Shown here one piece after another: positions 1-8,431 of a DNA stretch of 64,000 bases (the stretch's first letter is position 1; each line of letters opens with the position of its first letter). Origin of the DNA: Malaciobacter pacificus (GTDB lineage Bacteria; Campylobacterota; Campylobacteria; Campylobacterales; Arcobacteraceae); contig NZ_CP035928.1 of assembly GCF_004214795.1 (NCBI RefSeq), positions 2,593,992-2,657,991 on the forward strand. The letters are read 5' to 3'. Below the pieces are notes generated by a model, which saw nothing but the letters and a program-made list of their open reading frames with translations, ran no database searches and was not told the origin of the DNA. The position numbers were made by a program, and so were the translations under genes.

Positions 1-949
1 TGAGATTCTCTTTGGTTTTTATAAAAACAATTTTTAATTTTCCTGCTTTTTTATGTTCAACTATGACCCCGAAGTATTCAAACTTTATCTTTTTGCCATA
101 TTGACCCATCTTAATAGTTTTAAGCTTTTTAAACTTGTTATAGATACCATCAAGAGTTTTTTTCTCCCCTGTGAAGTTCCAGATTCTATCATTGTTTACC
201 ATTCTTGAAATAACTTGCAATCCTAGCTCATTCATTGTTTCTATAAACACAGGTTTGGAATACCAACTATCCACAAGCAGATAATCTGCATATATACCAC
301 TAGCTACTGCTCTTTTAATCATCTCTATAGCAATTTGTGATTTCCCTTTTAAGCTTTCCAATCTTCGCTTATGTGCATTGGTTCGATGATCAATAATATT
401 TGTAAACTCTTCTATCTTTACCCTTGCATAATTATTCATAGCAATTGCAAAGTCCAACATAAAATTTGAATAACCATCACTATAGTTTAGTGATACAACA
501 TTTACACCTCTGATTTTTCTCTTTGCTTTATTGCTCCAAAGGTTGTCACAACTTCCCTCTATATTTTTACCAACTTTATCTTCAACAGTATCATCAAGTA
601 TAAGAACTCTTACTAGCTTTGCATCTTGTACTTTATGAAGCAGTGATAAAATCTTTAAAGAACTAAGTGATAATAGTTTTCTCCAGTTGTAGTGAGCATT
701 AGCAAGTAGTCTGTAATAGACATCTTTTTTAAAGCTATCATTACTCTGATCCATAAAAGTTGATATTTTTTTATTCATAACTAGCATATATACAAAGTGT
801 AATACAACCATATGAACAGCAACTCCCTCTTTTTTAGAAAAATTGCTCTTTGTTAAAATCGTTTTCATATTTAATAGTCGCAATGTTTCATAAATTGGAT
901 TCTTTAGTTTGTCGTTTATGATGCTTATTATCTTAGATTCTATCTGCAT
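1..949 (-). CDS. IS4-family DDE transposase, N-terminal 316 codons
   Basis: The frame is open from ATG at 949 to the window edge without a stop and matches the transposase at 56749-58113 almost residue for residue. Differences include Ser for Gly at residue 9, Asn for Ser in the MNxYAR segment, and several residues around LLANAHYNW. The first two catalytic Asp regions are visible (LILDDTVED and LLVDSWYS); the third (YREK) region lies outside the window. The substitutions show that the two copies are diverged family members rather than products of one very recent transposition. Whether the gene is complete cannot be judged here. Confidence 0.9.
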   Translation of the reverse strand, partial: MQIESKIISIINDKLKNPIYETLRLLNMKTILTKSNFSKKEGVAVHMVVLHFVYMLVMNKKISTFMDQSNDSFKKDVYYRLLANAHYNWRKLLSLSSLKILSLLHKVQDAKLVRVLILDDTVEDKVGKNIEGSCDNLWSNKAKRKIRGVNVVSLNYSDGYSNFMLDFAIAMNNYARVKIEEFTNIIDHRTNAHKRRLESLKGKSQIAIEMIKRAVASGIYADYLLVDSWYSKPVFIETMNELGLQVISRMVNNDRIWNFTGEKKTLDGIYNKFKKLKTIKMGQYGKKIKFEYFGVIVEHKKAGKLKIVFIKTKENL

Positions 950-1146
950 TCTTACCCTTTAATATAATAGATATTATAGCTAAAATGCCTATTTAAGGGC
1001 TTTATTGAGAGTTCAAAATAGAAAAATATCATAGAAAAACAACTAAATTATTTTTATGTCAACAAGGATAATATTATTACCTATAGGAGTAATATTTTAG
1101 GGAGATTTAGCTACAATTTTAATCAATTTAACGTGCGAAAGTTAAG
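1..1146 (-). mobile_element. IS4-type insertion sequence, copy 1, cut by the window edge
   Basis: This is a second copy of the element at 56551-58114, in the opposite orientation. The outer end is the 14-bp terminal repeat GTGCGAAAGTTAAG at 1133-1146, identical to the repeat at the ends of the other copy. The leader between this end and the transposase start (950-1132) also matches the other copy with a few substitutions. The far end lies outside the window, so the target duplication cannot be tested; the expected 7-bp duplicate next to this end would be TTAGATA (1147-1153). Confidence 0.9.
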
Positions 1147-1215
1147 TTAGATAAAAATCATAAAAAAACTACTTATGAGTTATTAAATGAATTAAATAAG
1201 GATTTAGATGGATAA
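1147..1215 (+). pseudogene. possible C-terminal remnant of a gene cut by IS copy 1
   Basis: A frame of 22 codons runs without a stop from the first base after the insertion sequence to TAA at 1213-1215, and overlaps the msrA start (ATGGATAA). The encoded tail ends in YELLNELNKDLDG, an ordinary helical-looking C-terminus. It could be the end of a gene formerly upstream of msrA and displaced by the element. An open run this short is quite possible by chance in AT-rich DNA, so the call is weak. Confidence 0.25.
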
Positions 1216-1699
1216 TTATAAAAAAGCATACATTGCTGGTGGCTGCTTTTGGGGAATGGAAGACCTTATAAGAAAAAGAGCAGGTATTGTAGATACTCAT
1301 GTTGGGTATCAAGGTGGAGAGAATAGTCATCCTACTTATCAAAATCATCCGGGTCATGCAGAAAGTGTTGAAATAACTTATGACCCAGAAATTACGTCTT
1401 TTAAAGAAATTTTAGACTATTTTTTTAGAATACACAACCCAACAACTGTTGATAGACAAGGTAATGACAAGGGTTCAAGTTATAGATCTACAATTTTTAT
1501 TCAAAATGAAGAAGAAGAAAAAATAGCCAAAGAGGTAATTGATTTAGTAAATAAATCTGGAAAATGGGAAGATACAGTTGTAACTACGCTAGAACCATTT
1601 TCAACTTTTTGGCCAGCTGAAGATTATCATCAAGACTATCTAGTAAAAAACCCTAATGGATACACTTGTCATTTTGAAAGATTTGATTCATTTATATAA
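1208..1699 (+). CDS. msrA: peptide-methionine (S)-S-oxide reductase MsrA
   Basis: The enzyme reduces the S epimer of methionine sulfoxide in oxidised proteins, recycling through thioredoxin. The 163-residue length fits the family. The signature GGCFWG sits at residues 11-16 with the nucleophilic Cys13, and the conserved stretches GHAESVEITYDP and QDYLVKNPNGYTCHF follow. The start ATG is preceded by AAGGA at good spacing. msrB follows after 11 bases, so the two stereospecific reductases form one operon. No signal peptide is present, so it acts in the cytoplasm. Confidence 0.95.
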   Translation: MDNYKKAYIAGGCFWGMEDLIRKRAGIVDTHVGYQGGENSHPTYQNHPGHAESVEITYDPEITSFKEILDYFFRIHNPTTVDRQGNDKGSSYRSTIFIQNEEEEKIAKEVIDLVNKSGKWEDTVVTTLEPFSTFWPAEDYHQDYLVKNPNGYTCHFERFDSFI

Positions 1700-1710
1700 A
1701 AAGGAAAATT

Positions 1711-2070
1711 ATGGCATTTAATGAACTAAATGAAGAAGAAAAAAGAGTAATTATAAATAAAGGCACAGAAAGAGCCTTTACAGGTAAGTTTTGGGATCAC
1801 CATGAAAGTGGCATATATACTTGTCGTCAATGTAATGCGGAGCTATTCCCATCAGATACAAAGTTTGATTCAGGAACAGGTTGGCCAAGCTTTGATGATA
1901 CAGTATCAAATGCAGTAAAAGAGCTTCCTGATGCAGACGGAAGAAGAGTTGAAATAGTTTGTGCAAATTGTGGAGGCCACTTAGGCCATGTATTTAAAGG
2001 TGAGGGAATGACTTCTAAAAGTACAAGACATTGTGTAAATTCAATCTCACTAGATTTTAAAGCAAAATAA
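1711..2070 (+). CDS. msrB: peptide-methionine (R)-S-oxide reductase MsrB
   Basis: It reduces the R epimer of methionine sulfoxide, complementing MsrA encoded just upstream. The 119-residue protein has both zinc CxxC pairs (Cys38/Cys41 and Cys84/Cys87), the GTGWPSF motif, and the catalytic Cys108 in RHCVNSISLDF. AAGGAAAA precedes the ATG. It is the stand-alone cytoplasmic form, not the MsrAB fusion or secreted form seen in some relatives. A convergent Crp/Fnr gene follows. Confidence 0.95.
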   Translation: MAFNELNEEEKRVIINKGTERAFTGKFWDHHESGIYTCRQCNAELFPSDTKFDSGTGWPSFDDTVSNAVKELPDADGRRVEIVCANCGGHLGHVFKGEGMTSKSTRHCVNSISLDFKAK

Positions 2071-2093
2071 TTATATGTACTCTAAATAAAAGA

Positions 2094-2741
2094 TTAATTG
2101 ACAATATAGTCTTTTAATCTTTTGTAATCTAATATTGAAATTTTTCCCTTCTCATTTTTTATGATTCCTTCTTGTTTTAATTTAGCAACTTTTCTTGAAA
2201 AAGTTTCTGGAGTAATATTTAAAATTTGAGCTATTTTAACTTGTTTTAATGTGCTTAAATTTGATTCATTCTCATATAAGAATTTTGCTATTTTTTCAAT
2301 ACTACTTGAACTAATATTATAATTAATAAAGCCTTCTAATGCTTTGATTTTTTTTGTTAGAGATTTAATAAAGAACATTGAGATTTCAGGTTTTGATAAA
2401 AACTCTTCTTTAAACTGTTTGTAGTTAATTAAAATAACTTCAGAAGGAACTTCAAATGAGCAATTTGCAGGGAATTTTGTATCTTCATAATTTACTATTT
2501 CAGCAATTAAAGATGGTGCAATTAAATTATGAATTATAACTTCATTTTCTTTATGGTCATGAACATAAAGTTTTGCAATACCTTTTACTAATAAATGTAA
2601 ATATACAGGTTCATCTCCTTTATAAAAAAGAATTGAATCTTTTTCAAACTTCTTTTTAACACTTATTTGTTTTAATCTATCCAAATCTTCATCATTTAAA
2701 AAACTAAATAAATAAAAATCATCAAACTGTATTTTACTCAT
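2094..2741 (-). CDS. Crp/Fnr-family transcription regulator
   Basis: The protein has an N-terminal cyclic-nucleotide-binding-type barrel (about residues 15-125, with DSILFYKGDEPVYLHLLVKGIAKLYV) and a C-terminal winged helix whose helix-turn-helix reads VKIAQILNITPETFSRKVAKLKQEG. It has no N-terminal cysteine cluster like that of Fnr, so an iron-sulfur oxygen sensor is unlikely; the form resembles the Dnr/NssR-type regulators of nitrosative stress. An upstream TTG would add nine residues but lies in an operator-like palindrome; ATG at 2741 with AGAGAGAA ahead is preferred, giving 215 residues. It is divergent from a YgbA-like gene, which supports an NO-related role. The inducer is inferred. 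Confidence 0.85.
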   Translation of the reverse strand: MSKIQFDDFYLFSFLNDEDLDRLKQISVKKKFEKDSILFYKGDEPVYLHLLVKGIAKLYVHDHKENEVIIHNLIAPSLIAEIVNYEDTKFPANCSFEVPSEVILINYKQFKEEFLSKPEISMFFIKSLTKKIKALEGFINYNISSSSIEKIAKFLYENESNLSTLKQVKIAQILNITPETFSRKVAKLKQEGIIKNEKGKISILDYKRLKDYIVN

Positions 2742-2754
2742 GTTCTCTCTTTTC

Positions 2755-2768
2755 TTGATTATTGTCAA
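2755..2768. promoter_or_regulatory. Fnr/Dnr-type operator between the regulator and the YgbA-like gene
   Basis: The sequence TTGATTATTGTCAA fits the Crp/Fnr-superfamily half-site pattern TTGAT/C-N4-A/GTCAA with one asymmetric base. It lies 13 bases upstream of the regulator ATG and about 90 bases upstream of the YgbA-like ATG. Its position suggests autoregulation and control of the divergent gene. Which regulator binds is inferred. Confidence 0.65.
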
Positions 2769-2857
2769 TACATATTATGTTATTTTATGTAAAAATATTA
2801 AAAGTACGATTAAAACAAGATAAAAATTATCTTATTTTTCAAAAAAGGAACTTTGTT

Positions 2858-3205
2858 ATGACAAAACTCAAATTTGAAACAGAAGTAGCAACCCTTAAAA
2901 AGTTTTTTGAAACATACTGTTTAGATAAACATACAGACCTTCATTACAAAAAAATATCAGTTATTTATCAAGATACAGAGTTTGATATCTCATTAACTTT
3001 ATGTAATGAATGTAAGAAAAACATTGACTACTCTTTTGAAAAATTACAAAACTGTCCCCATGAAATAAAACCAAGATGTAGAAAATGTCCTAACCCTTGT
3101 TATGAAAAATATGAGTGGAAACAAGTTGCAAAAGTAATGAAATACTCTGCAATAAAATTATCATTAAGTACTATAAAATCAAAAGTATTTAAAATCTTTA
3201 ATTAA
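2858..3205 (+). CDS. YgbA-like protein (nitrous-oxide-stimulated promoter family)
   Basis: The 115-residue protein is cysteine-rich. It contains LCNECKKNIDYSFEKLQNCPH followed by CRKCPNPCYEKYEWKQVAKVMKYSA, the pattern of the small YgbA family known from E. coli as NO-responsive and NsrR-controlled. The arrangement suggests metal or iron-sulfur binding; the molecular function is not settled. A longer frame opens at 2762, but ATG at 2858 has AAAAAGGAA at correct spacing and starts at the conserved region. It faces a Crp/Fnr regulator across a Dnr-like box and ends one base from the convergent ung gene. Confidence 0.75.
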   Translation: MTKLKFETEVATLKKFFETYCLDKHTDLHYKKISVIYQDTEFDISLTLCNECKKNIDYSFEKLQNCPHEIKPRCRKCPNPCYEKYEWKQVAKVMKYSAIKLSLSTIKSKVFKIFN

Positions 3206-3206
3206 A

Positions 3207-3854
3207 TTACCAACGTATAGGTTCTTTTCTCAGTTTTTTTAATATTTCGTTTGTTTTTGAAAAGTGTTTACATCCAAAAAAACCTCTATAAGAAGATAAT
3301 GGACTTGGATGAGGAGACGTTAAAATATGATGCTTTGATTCATCAATTAATTTAGTTTTTTTTATAGCTGGTGCACCCCAAAGTATAAATACAATACCTT
3401 CACAATTTTCACTAATATACTTAATAATATTATCTGTAAAAACTTCCCAACCTAATTTATGATGAGATTTTGGTTTTGATTCTTCTACTGTTAAAATAGT
3501 ATTTATAAGTAATACTCCATCTTTTGCCCAAGATGTTAAATCACCATCTTCACAAATTGAAGCTCTTCCTAAATCATCATTTATCTCTTTTAATATATTT
3601 ACCATTGAAGGAGGGTTTTTTATATTATTTGGTGTTGAAAAAGCTAAACCTTGAGCTTGTCCTACTCCATGATAAGGGTCTTGTCCTAATATAACTACTT
3701 TTAGATTATCAAGTTTTGTTAAACTAAAAGCTTTAAAAATATTCTCTTTTGCTGGAAATACTGTAGTAGTTTGATACCTTTTTTCTACTTCATCATGTAG
3801 TTTTTTGTAATACTCTTTTTGTTTTTCTAACTCTATTACTTTTTCCCAAGTCAT
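3207..3854 (-). CDS. ung: uracil-DNA glycosylase
   Basis: It excises uracil from DNA as the first step of base-excision repair. The 215-residue length is typical of family 1. The water-activating motif GQDPYHG lies near residues 57-63 with the catalytic Asp59, LLINTILTVE follows in the middle, and HPSPLSSYRGFFGCKHF near the C-terminus carries the catalytic His and the DNA-intercalating loop. The gene ends one base from the convergent YgbA-like gene and starts about 80 bases from the terminator of the aldehyde dehydrogenase operon. Confidence 0.96.
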   Translation of the reverse strand: MTWEKVIELEKQKEYYKKLHDEVEKRYQTTTVFPAKENIFKAFSLTKLDNLKVVILGQDPYHGVGQAQGLAFSTPNNIKNPPSMVNILKEINDDLGRASICEDGDLTSWAKDGVLLINTILTVEESKPKSHHKLGWEVFTDNIIKYISENCEGIVFILWGAPAIKKTKLIDESKHHILTSPHPSPLSSYRGFFGCKHFSKTNEILKKLRKEPIRW

Positions 3855-3883
3855 AATATATTCTCCAAATTTTAGGTATAAAA

Positions 3884-3913
3884 AAAGCTAAGATGAAAAC
3901 TCATCTTAGCTTT
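3884..3913 (-). terminator. intrinsic terminator of the aldehyde dehydrogenase operon
   Basis: A perfect 13-bp stem (AAAGCTAAGATGA paired with TCATCTTAGCTTT) with a 4-base loop is followed on the minus strand by a run of seven T. It lies 20 bases downstream of the aldehyde dehydrogenase stop. Confidence 0.9.
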
Positions 3914-3933
3914 GAATTATAATATCTTTTAGA

Positions 3934-5325
3934 TTATAAAGAAGGTGATTTAATAACCATCATTTTTTGGTTTTGCATTTCATGCATAGAATCAGGAATT
4001 CCACCTAATCCAAGTCCAGAAGTTTTAGCACCACCAAATGGCATCCAATCTACTCTAAATGCTGTATGGTCATTTACCATTACTGCTGTTGCATTTAATC
4101 TTTTTACTGCTTTTAATGCTACATCAATATTTTTAGTAAATACTGCTGCTTGGAAAGATACATCAAGTTGATTAGCTCTTGTTATTGCTTCATCTAATGT
4201 TTTATATGAATATACTACAACTACTGGTCCAAAAATCTCTTTTTGAGAAATAATTGCATCATCAGATGGATTAACAATTACTGTTGGCTCATAACAAGAA
4301 TCAGAAATTCTCTTACCACCAGTTAAAATTTTTCCACCTTTTTGAACAGCTTCATTTACCCACTCTTCTACTCTATTTACTTCATCATGGTTAATTAGTG
4401 GTCCAACTTCTGTTTTAGGATCTAATTGATCACCTACTACAAGATTTTTTGCATAAGTTGCTAATTCATCTGCTAATTTATCAGCAATTGATTCATGAGC
4501 AAAAATTCTTTGAACAGATACACAAACTTGACCTGCATGATAGAAACCACCTTTACCTAAATCTGGAACCATAGAAGCGAAATCTGCATCTGGCTCTACA
4601 ATAACAGGTGCTACTCCACCATGCTCTAATGCACTTCTAGTACCTGGGCTTGATTTAGAATTTAAGTACCAACCAACTGGTCCTGAACCAATAAATGTAA
4701 AGAATGCAGTTTTAGGAGATGTTACTAAAAGCTCCCCTCCAGCTCTGTCACAAACTACAGCTTGTGCCCAACCATCAGGAAGACCTGCTTCTTTTAAAAG
4801 CTCAACTAATCTAACTGCACTCATTGGAGTCTGAGTTGCTGGTCTTATAATTACTGGACAACCAACAGCAATTGCTGGAATTACTTGGTGAACTGCTAAG
4901 TTAAATGGGTGATTAAATGCACTAATTGCTGCTACTACACCAATTGGTTCTTTCATAGTATATGCCATTCTATTTGCAGAACTTGCTGTATGACCCATTG
5001 CAATTTCATGACCTTCAATTTGACCAATTTGCTCAATAGCAATTTTTACACCATTAATTGCTCTTTGAATTTCTACTTTAGAGTCCATATAAGGTTTACC
5101 ACCTTCACTTGCACAAAGAATTGTTAATTCTTCTACTTGTGAAGACATGATTTCCATTAATTTCTCTAAGATTTCTATTCTTTTATATTTAGGAATCCAG
5201 TTATCTACATCTAAAAACTTCTCATATGCAGTATCAATTGCTGCTTGAACTCCCTCAACTGTTGTAAAAGGAACTGTTCCAACTACTTTACCATCAAACG
5301 GTGATGTTACTTCTATTATACTCAT
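3934..5325 (-). CDS. NAD(P)-dependent aldehyde dehydrogenase
   Basis: This 463-residue member of the ALDH superfamily oxidises an aldehyde to the acid. The proton-acceptor Glu lies in SALEHGGVAPVIV, the catalytic Cys in HAGQVCVSVQRIF, and the late conserved motif reads KEIFGPVVVVYSYKTLDEA. The form is close to the lactaldehyde/sulfolactaldehyde-like group, but the substrate cannot be read from sequence. It follows the ThDP-dependent enzyme by 16 bases in the same operon, so its substrate may be an aldehyde made by that enzyme; this is inference. No signal peptide is present. Confidence 0.9.
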   Translation of the reverse strand: MSIIEVTSPFDGKVVGTVPFTTVEGVQAAIDTAYEKFLDVDNWIPKYKRIEILEKLMEIMSSQVEELTILCASEGGKPYMDSKVEIQRAINGVKIAIEQIGQIEGHEIAMGHTASSANRMAYTMKEPIGVVAAISAFNHPFNLAVHQVIPAIAVGCPVIIRPATQTPMSAVRLVELLKEAGLPDGWAQAVVCDRAGGELLVTSPKTAFFTFIGSGPVGWYLNSKSSPGTRSALEHGGVAPVIVEPDADFASMVPDLGKGGFYHAGQVCVSVQRIFAHESIADKLADELATYAKNLVVGDQLDPKTEVGPLINHDEVNRVEEWVNEAVQKGGKILTGGKRISDSCYEPTVIVNPSDDAIISQKEIFGPVVVVYSYKTLDEAITRANQLDVSFQAAVFTKNIDVALKAVKRLNATAVMVNDHTAFRVDWMPFGGAKTSGLGLGGIPDSMHEMQNQKMMVIKSPSL

Positions 5326-5341
5326 ATATTATCTCCTTTTT

Positions 5342-6994
5342 TTAAAGCATACACTCTTTTTTAGCTAATAAATCATTTAAAATAGCATGATTTAATGAAT
5401 AATCAACTGCTAAATCAATTAAATGTACACCTTTTGAGTTTACACATTTTTCTAAAGTCTCTTCAAACTCTTCACAAGAAGTTGGTCTATAACCTTTTGC
5501 TCCAAATGATTCAGCAAACTTAACAAAATCAGGATTTCCTAAATCAAGTCCAAAGTTATCAAATCCCATACCAGCTTGTTTCCATTTAATCATACCGTAT
5601 GCGTTGTCATTTAAGATAATTACTGTTAGGTCTAATCCTAATCTAACCGCTGTTTCCATCTCTTGGTCATTCATCATAAATCCACCATCACCACAAACAG
5701 CAACAACTTTTTTATCTGGATTTACCATTTTAGCTGCCATTGCTGAAGGAAGTCCAGCACCCATAGTAGCAAGTGCATTATCTAATAATAAAGTATTAGG
5801 TTTTGCACATCTATAGTTTCTTGCAAACCAAATTTTATAAACACCATTATCTAATGTTACAATATCTTCATCATCTAAAATTCCTCTAATAGTTCTAACA
5901 GCTTTTTGAGGTAAAATTGGGAATCTTGTATCTCCAAAATATTTAGAAAGGTGAGTTCTTACATCTTCTGCAACTCTTAAATAGTAATCAAACTCCCAGT
6001 GCTCTTGCTTAGAAATAGCATTTGTCATTTGCTCAATATTTCCAGCGATATCACCAATTAAATCCATTTGAGGGAAATATGTATCATCAACTTCAGATGG
6101 GAAGAAGTTTACGTGTAATACTTTTGTAGCTCCCTCTTCATTTTCCATAAAGAATGGTGGCTTTTCAATAACATCATGACCTACATTAATAATTAAGTCT
6201 GCTCTATCAATTGCGCAGTGAATAAAATCATCTTTTGATAATGCTGCTGTTGATAAACATAACTTATGATTTTCATCAATTACACCTTTACCCATTTGTG
6301 TAGAGAAAAATGGAATTCCAGTTTCATTTACAAAATCAGTTAAAGCGTTACCAATTCTTGTTCTATTAGCTCCTGCACCAATACATAATAATGGTCTTTT
6401 TGCTTTTTCAATCATTTTAATTGCATCTAAAACTGCTTCTTTAGTAGCTCTTGGATATTTAAATGTTTTTACAGGATAGATATTATCATCACATCCCTCT
6501 TCAGCTGAAATATCTTCAGGGAACTCAATATGAACTGCTCCTGGTCTTTCAGTTGTTGCAATTTTAAATGCTTCTCTAATCATAGCTGGTGAATTGTTAC
6601 CATTTACTACAACTTTTGCATATTTAGTCATTGGCTTCATCATTCCAACAACATCAATAATTTGAAATCTACCTTGCTTTGATTTCTTAATTGGTTTTTG
6701 ACCCGTAATCATAAGCATTGGCATACCACCAAGTTGAGCATAAGCTGCTGCTGTTGCAAAGTTAGTTGCACCAGGCCCTAATGTTGAAATACATACTCCA
6801 ACTTTTCCAGTTAATCTTCCATAAGTAGCAGCCATAAAACCTGCACCTTGCTCATGTCTTGTTAAAATTAATTTAATTTGTTTTGATTTTCTAAGAGCTT
6901 CTAGTAAATCTAGATTTTCTTCTCCTGGAATTCCAAAAATATATTCAACACCTTCATTTTCTAATGCTTTTACAAATAAATCTGATGCATTCAT
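5342..6994 (-). CDS. ThDP-dependent acetolactate synthase-like enzyme, large subunit type
   Basis: The 550-residue protein has the three-domain ThDP layout: an N-terminal pyrimidine-binding domain with the catalytic Glu in RHEQGAGFMA, a central nucleotide-binding-type domain, and a C-terminal pyrophosphate domain with GDGGFMMNDQEME and the closing Asn in ILNDNAYGM. It resembles catabolic acetolactate synthases; no regulatory small-subunit gene is adjacent. An ATG twelve bases upstream is also in frame, but its codons contain the GGAGA ribosome site for the ATG at 6994, which is therefore preferred. The partner aldehyde dehydrogenase suggests a catabolic rather than branched-chain amino-acid role. 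Confidence 0.85.
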   Translation of the reverse strand: MNASDLFVKALENEGVEYIFGIPGEENLDLLEALRKSKQIKLILTRHEQGAGFMAATYGRLTGKVGVCISTLGPGATNFATAAAYAQLGGMPMLMITGQKPIKKSKQGRFQIIDVVGMMKPMTKYAKVVVNGNNSPAMIREAFKIATTERPGAVHIEFPEDISAEEGCDDNIYPVKTFKYPRATKEAVLDAIKMIEKAKRPLLCIGAGANRTRIGNALTDFVNETGIPFFSTQMGKGVIDENHKLCLSTAALSKDDFIHCAIDRADLIINVGHDVIEKPPFFMENEEGATKVLHVNFFPSEVDDTYFPQMDLIGDIAGNIEQMTNAISKQEHWEFDYYLRVAEDVRTHLSKYFGDTRFPILPQKAVRTIRGILDDEDIVTLDNGVYKIWFARNYRCAKPNTLLLDNALATMGAGLPSAMAAKMVNPDKKVVAVCGDGGFMMNDQEMETAVRLGLDLTVIILNDNAYGMIKWKQAGMGFDNFGLDLGNPDFVKFAESFGAKGYRPTSCEEFEETLEKCVNSKGVHLIDLAVDYSLNHAILNDLLAKKECML

Positions 6995-7217
6995 CGTTAT
7001 CTCCATTTTTTGACTTTTTTGATAATCATACTCACTATCTATTGAAATTATCTAAAAATTTTCTTAATTTATTATATATTTTTAATAACTGTGATAATTT
7101 AACACAGAAAAAAAATTATATTCCAATACTGCTTAATATTGTAACTTTTTGGATAACTATTTATATTATATTAATTATACTTTTTATAATATAGATTAAT
7201 TTTATAAAAGGCTTTAT

Positions 7218-7811
7218 ATGAAAAAAACTGTTTTTATCATTGCTTTAGCAATTATATTACCTTTGGTCTATTTAATCATTAACAATTACAATAACATTCC
7301 CAAGTTAGATGAAAATGTAAAAGAAAAATGGTCACAAGTTCAAAATCAGTATAAAAGAAGAGCTGATTTAATTCCAAATCTAGTTGCAACAGTTAAAGGT
7401 TATGCAGAACATGAAAAAAGTACTTTCACAGAAGTTACAGAAGCTAGAAGTAAAGTTTCTCAAATAAATGTTAATGCAGATACTTTGAATAACCCTGCAA
7501 TGTTACAACAATTTGCAAATGCCCAAAGTGGTTTATCAAGTGCTTTATCAAAACTTATGTTGGTTGTTGAAAGATATCCTGATTTAAAAGCAAATGAAAA
7601 CTTTAAAGCTTTACAATCACAACTTGAAGGAACAGAAAATAGAATTACAATAGCTAGAAAAGATTTTATTGAAGCAGTTAAACAATACAACTTAGAGTTA
7701 AGAACAATGCCAGGAAAACTTGTAGCAGCTATAGTTCATCCAAGTGCACAAATTAGAGAAACATTTAAAGCTAGTGTTACAGAACAAGAGGCTCCTAAGG
7801 TACAATTTTAA
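7218..7811 (+). CDS. lemA: LemA family protein
   Basis: A single N-terminal membrane helix (about residues 4-22) is followed by a long helical domain typical of LemA, with NVKEKWSQVQNQYKRRADLIPNLVATVKGYAEHE and the conserved FNALPGKLVA-like end (YNLELRTMPGKLVAAI). The 197-residue length fits the family, whose role at the cell envelope is poorly defined. Its stop overlaps the start of the next TPM-domain gene (TAATG), and two TPM proteins follow, the usual LemA/TPM gene neighbourhood. Confidence 0.92.
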   Translation: MKKTVFIIALAIILPLVYLIINNYNNIPKLDENVKEKWSQVQNQYKRRADLIPNLVATVKGYAEHEKSTFTEVTEARSKVSQINVNADTLNNPAMLQQFANAQSGLSSALSKLMLVVERYPDLKANENFKALQSQLEGTENRITIARKDFIEAVKQYNLELRTMPGKLVAAIVHPSAQIRETFKASVTEQEAPKVQF

Positions 7812-8431
7812 TGAAAATAAAACAAAAAGATAAAGAACTAATCTCAAAAGAGATTGAGAATCTTGAAAAATATAGTTCAGCAGAATTAGTAGCTGTTGTT
7901 ACAAAAAGAAGTAGTGATTATAAATATGCAATTTCGTTAATAAATATATTTGTTCTATTTTCTATATCTTTTTTATTAATCTTCTTTACACAAAAAGAAG
8001 CTTCAGAGTTATTACAAATACAACTTTTAATATTTGTTGGAATTAGTCTATTTTTTGAAAAGTTTAATAATTTTGTAGTAAAGCTTCTACCTAAAACATA
8101 CAAATATAATAAAGCTTCAAAAAATGCTCATAAACAGTTTTACAATCTTGGATTAAATAGAACCAAAACTCGACAAGGGATTATGTTTTTTGTTAGTTAT
8201 GATGAAAAATATGTAGAAATCATAGCAGATAAAGAGATAAGTAAAAAGATTGATGATGAATATTGGCAAGTAATTGTAAAAGAATTTATAAAAGATGTAA
8301 AAAACAATAACTTATCAAATGGATATGTAAAAGCTATAAAAAGTTGTAGTGAAATTTTAGTAAAAAATTTTCCTATACAAACAGATGATGAAAATGAACT
8401 TTCAAATGAAGTAATTGAGCTAAAACCATGA
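7811..8431 (+). CDS. TPM-domain membrane protein
   Basis: The 206-residue protein starts at the ATG that overlaps the lemA stop. It has an N-terminal segment (ISKEIENLEKYSSAELVAVVTKRSSDYKY), two membrane helices (about residues 37-85), and a conserved half of the TPM (TLP18.3/Psb32/MOLO-1) fold with RTKTRQGIMFFVSYDEKYVEIIADKEI. It lacks a signal peptide and glycine tail, unlike its neighbour. Such short TPM forms commonly pair with LemA and a long TPM protein. The function is unknown and is thought to be at the envelope. Confidence 0.8.
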   Translation: MKIKQKDKELISKEIENLEKYSSAELVAVVTKRSSDYKYAISLINIFVLFSISFLLIFFTQKEASELLQIQLLIFVGISLFFEKFNNFVVKLLPKTYKYNKASKNAHKQFYNLGLNRTKTRQGIMFFVSYDEKYVEIIADKEISKKIDDEYWQVIVKEFIKDVKNNNLSNGYVKAIKSCSEILVKNFPIQTDDENELSNEVIELKP

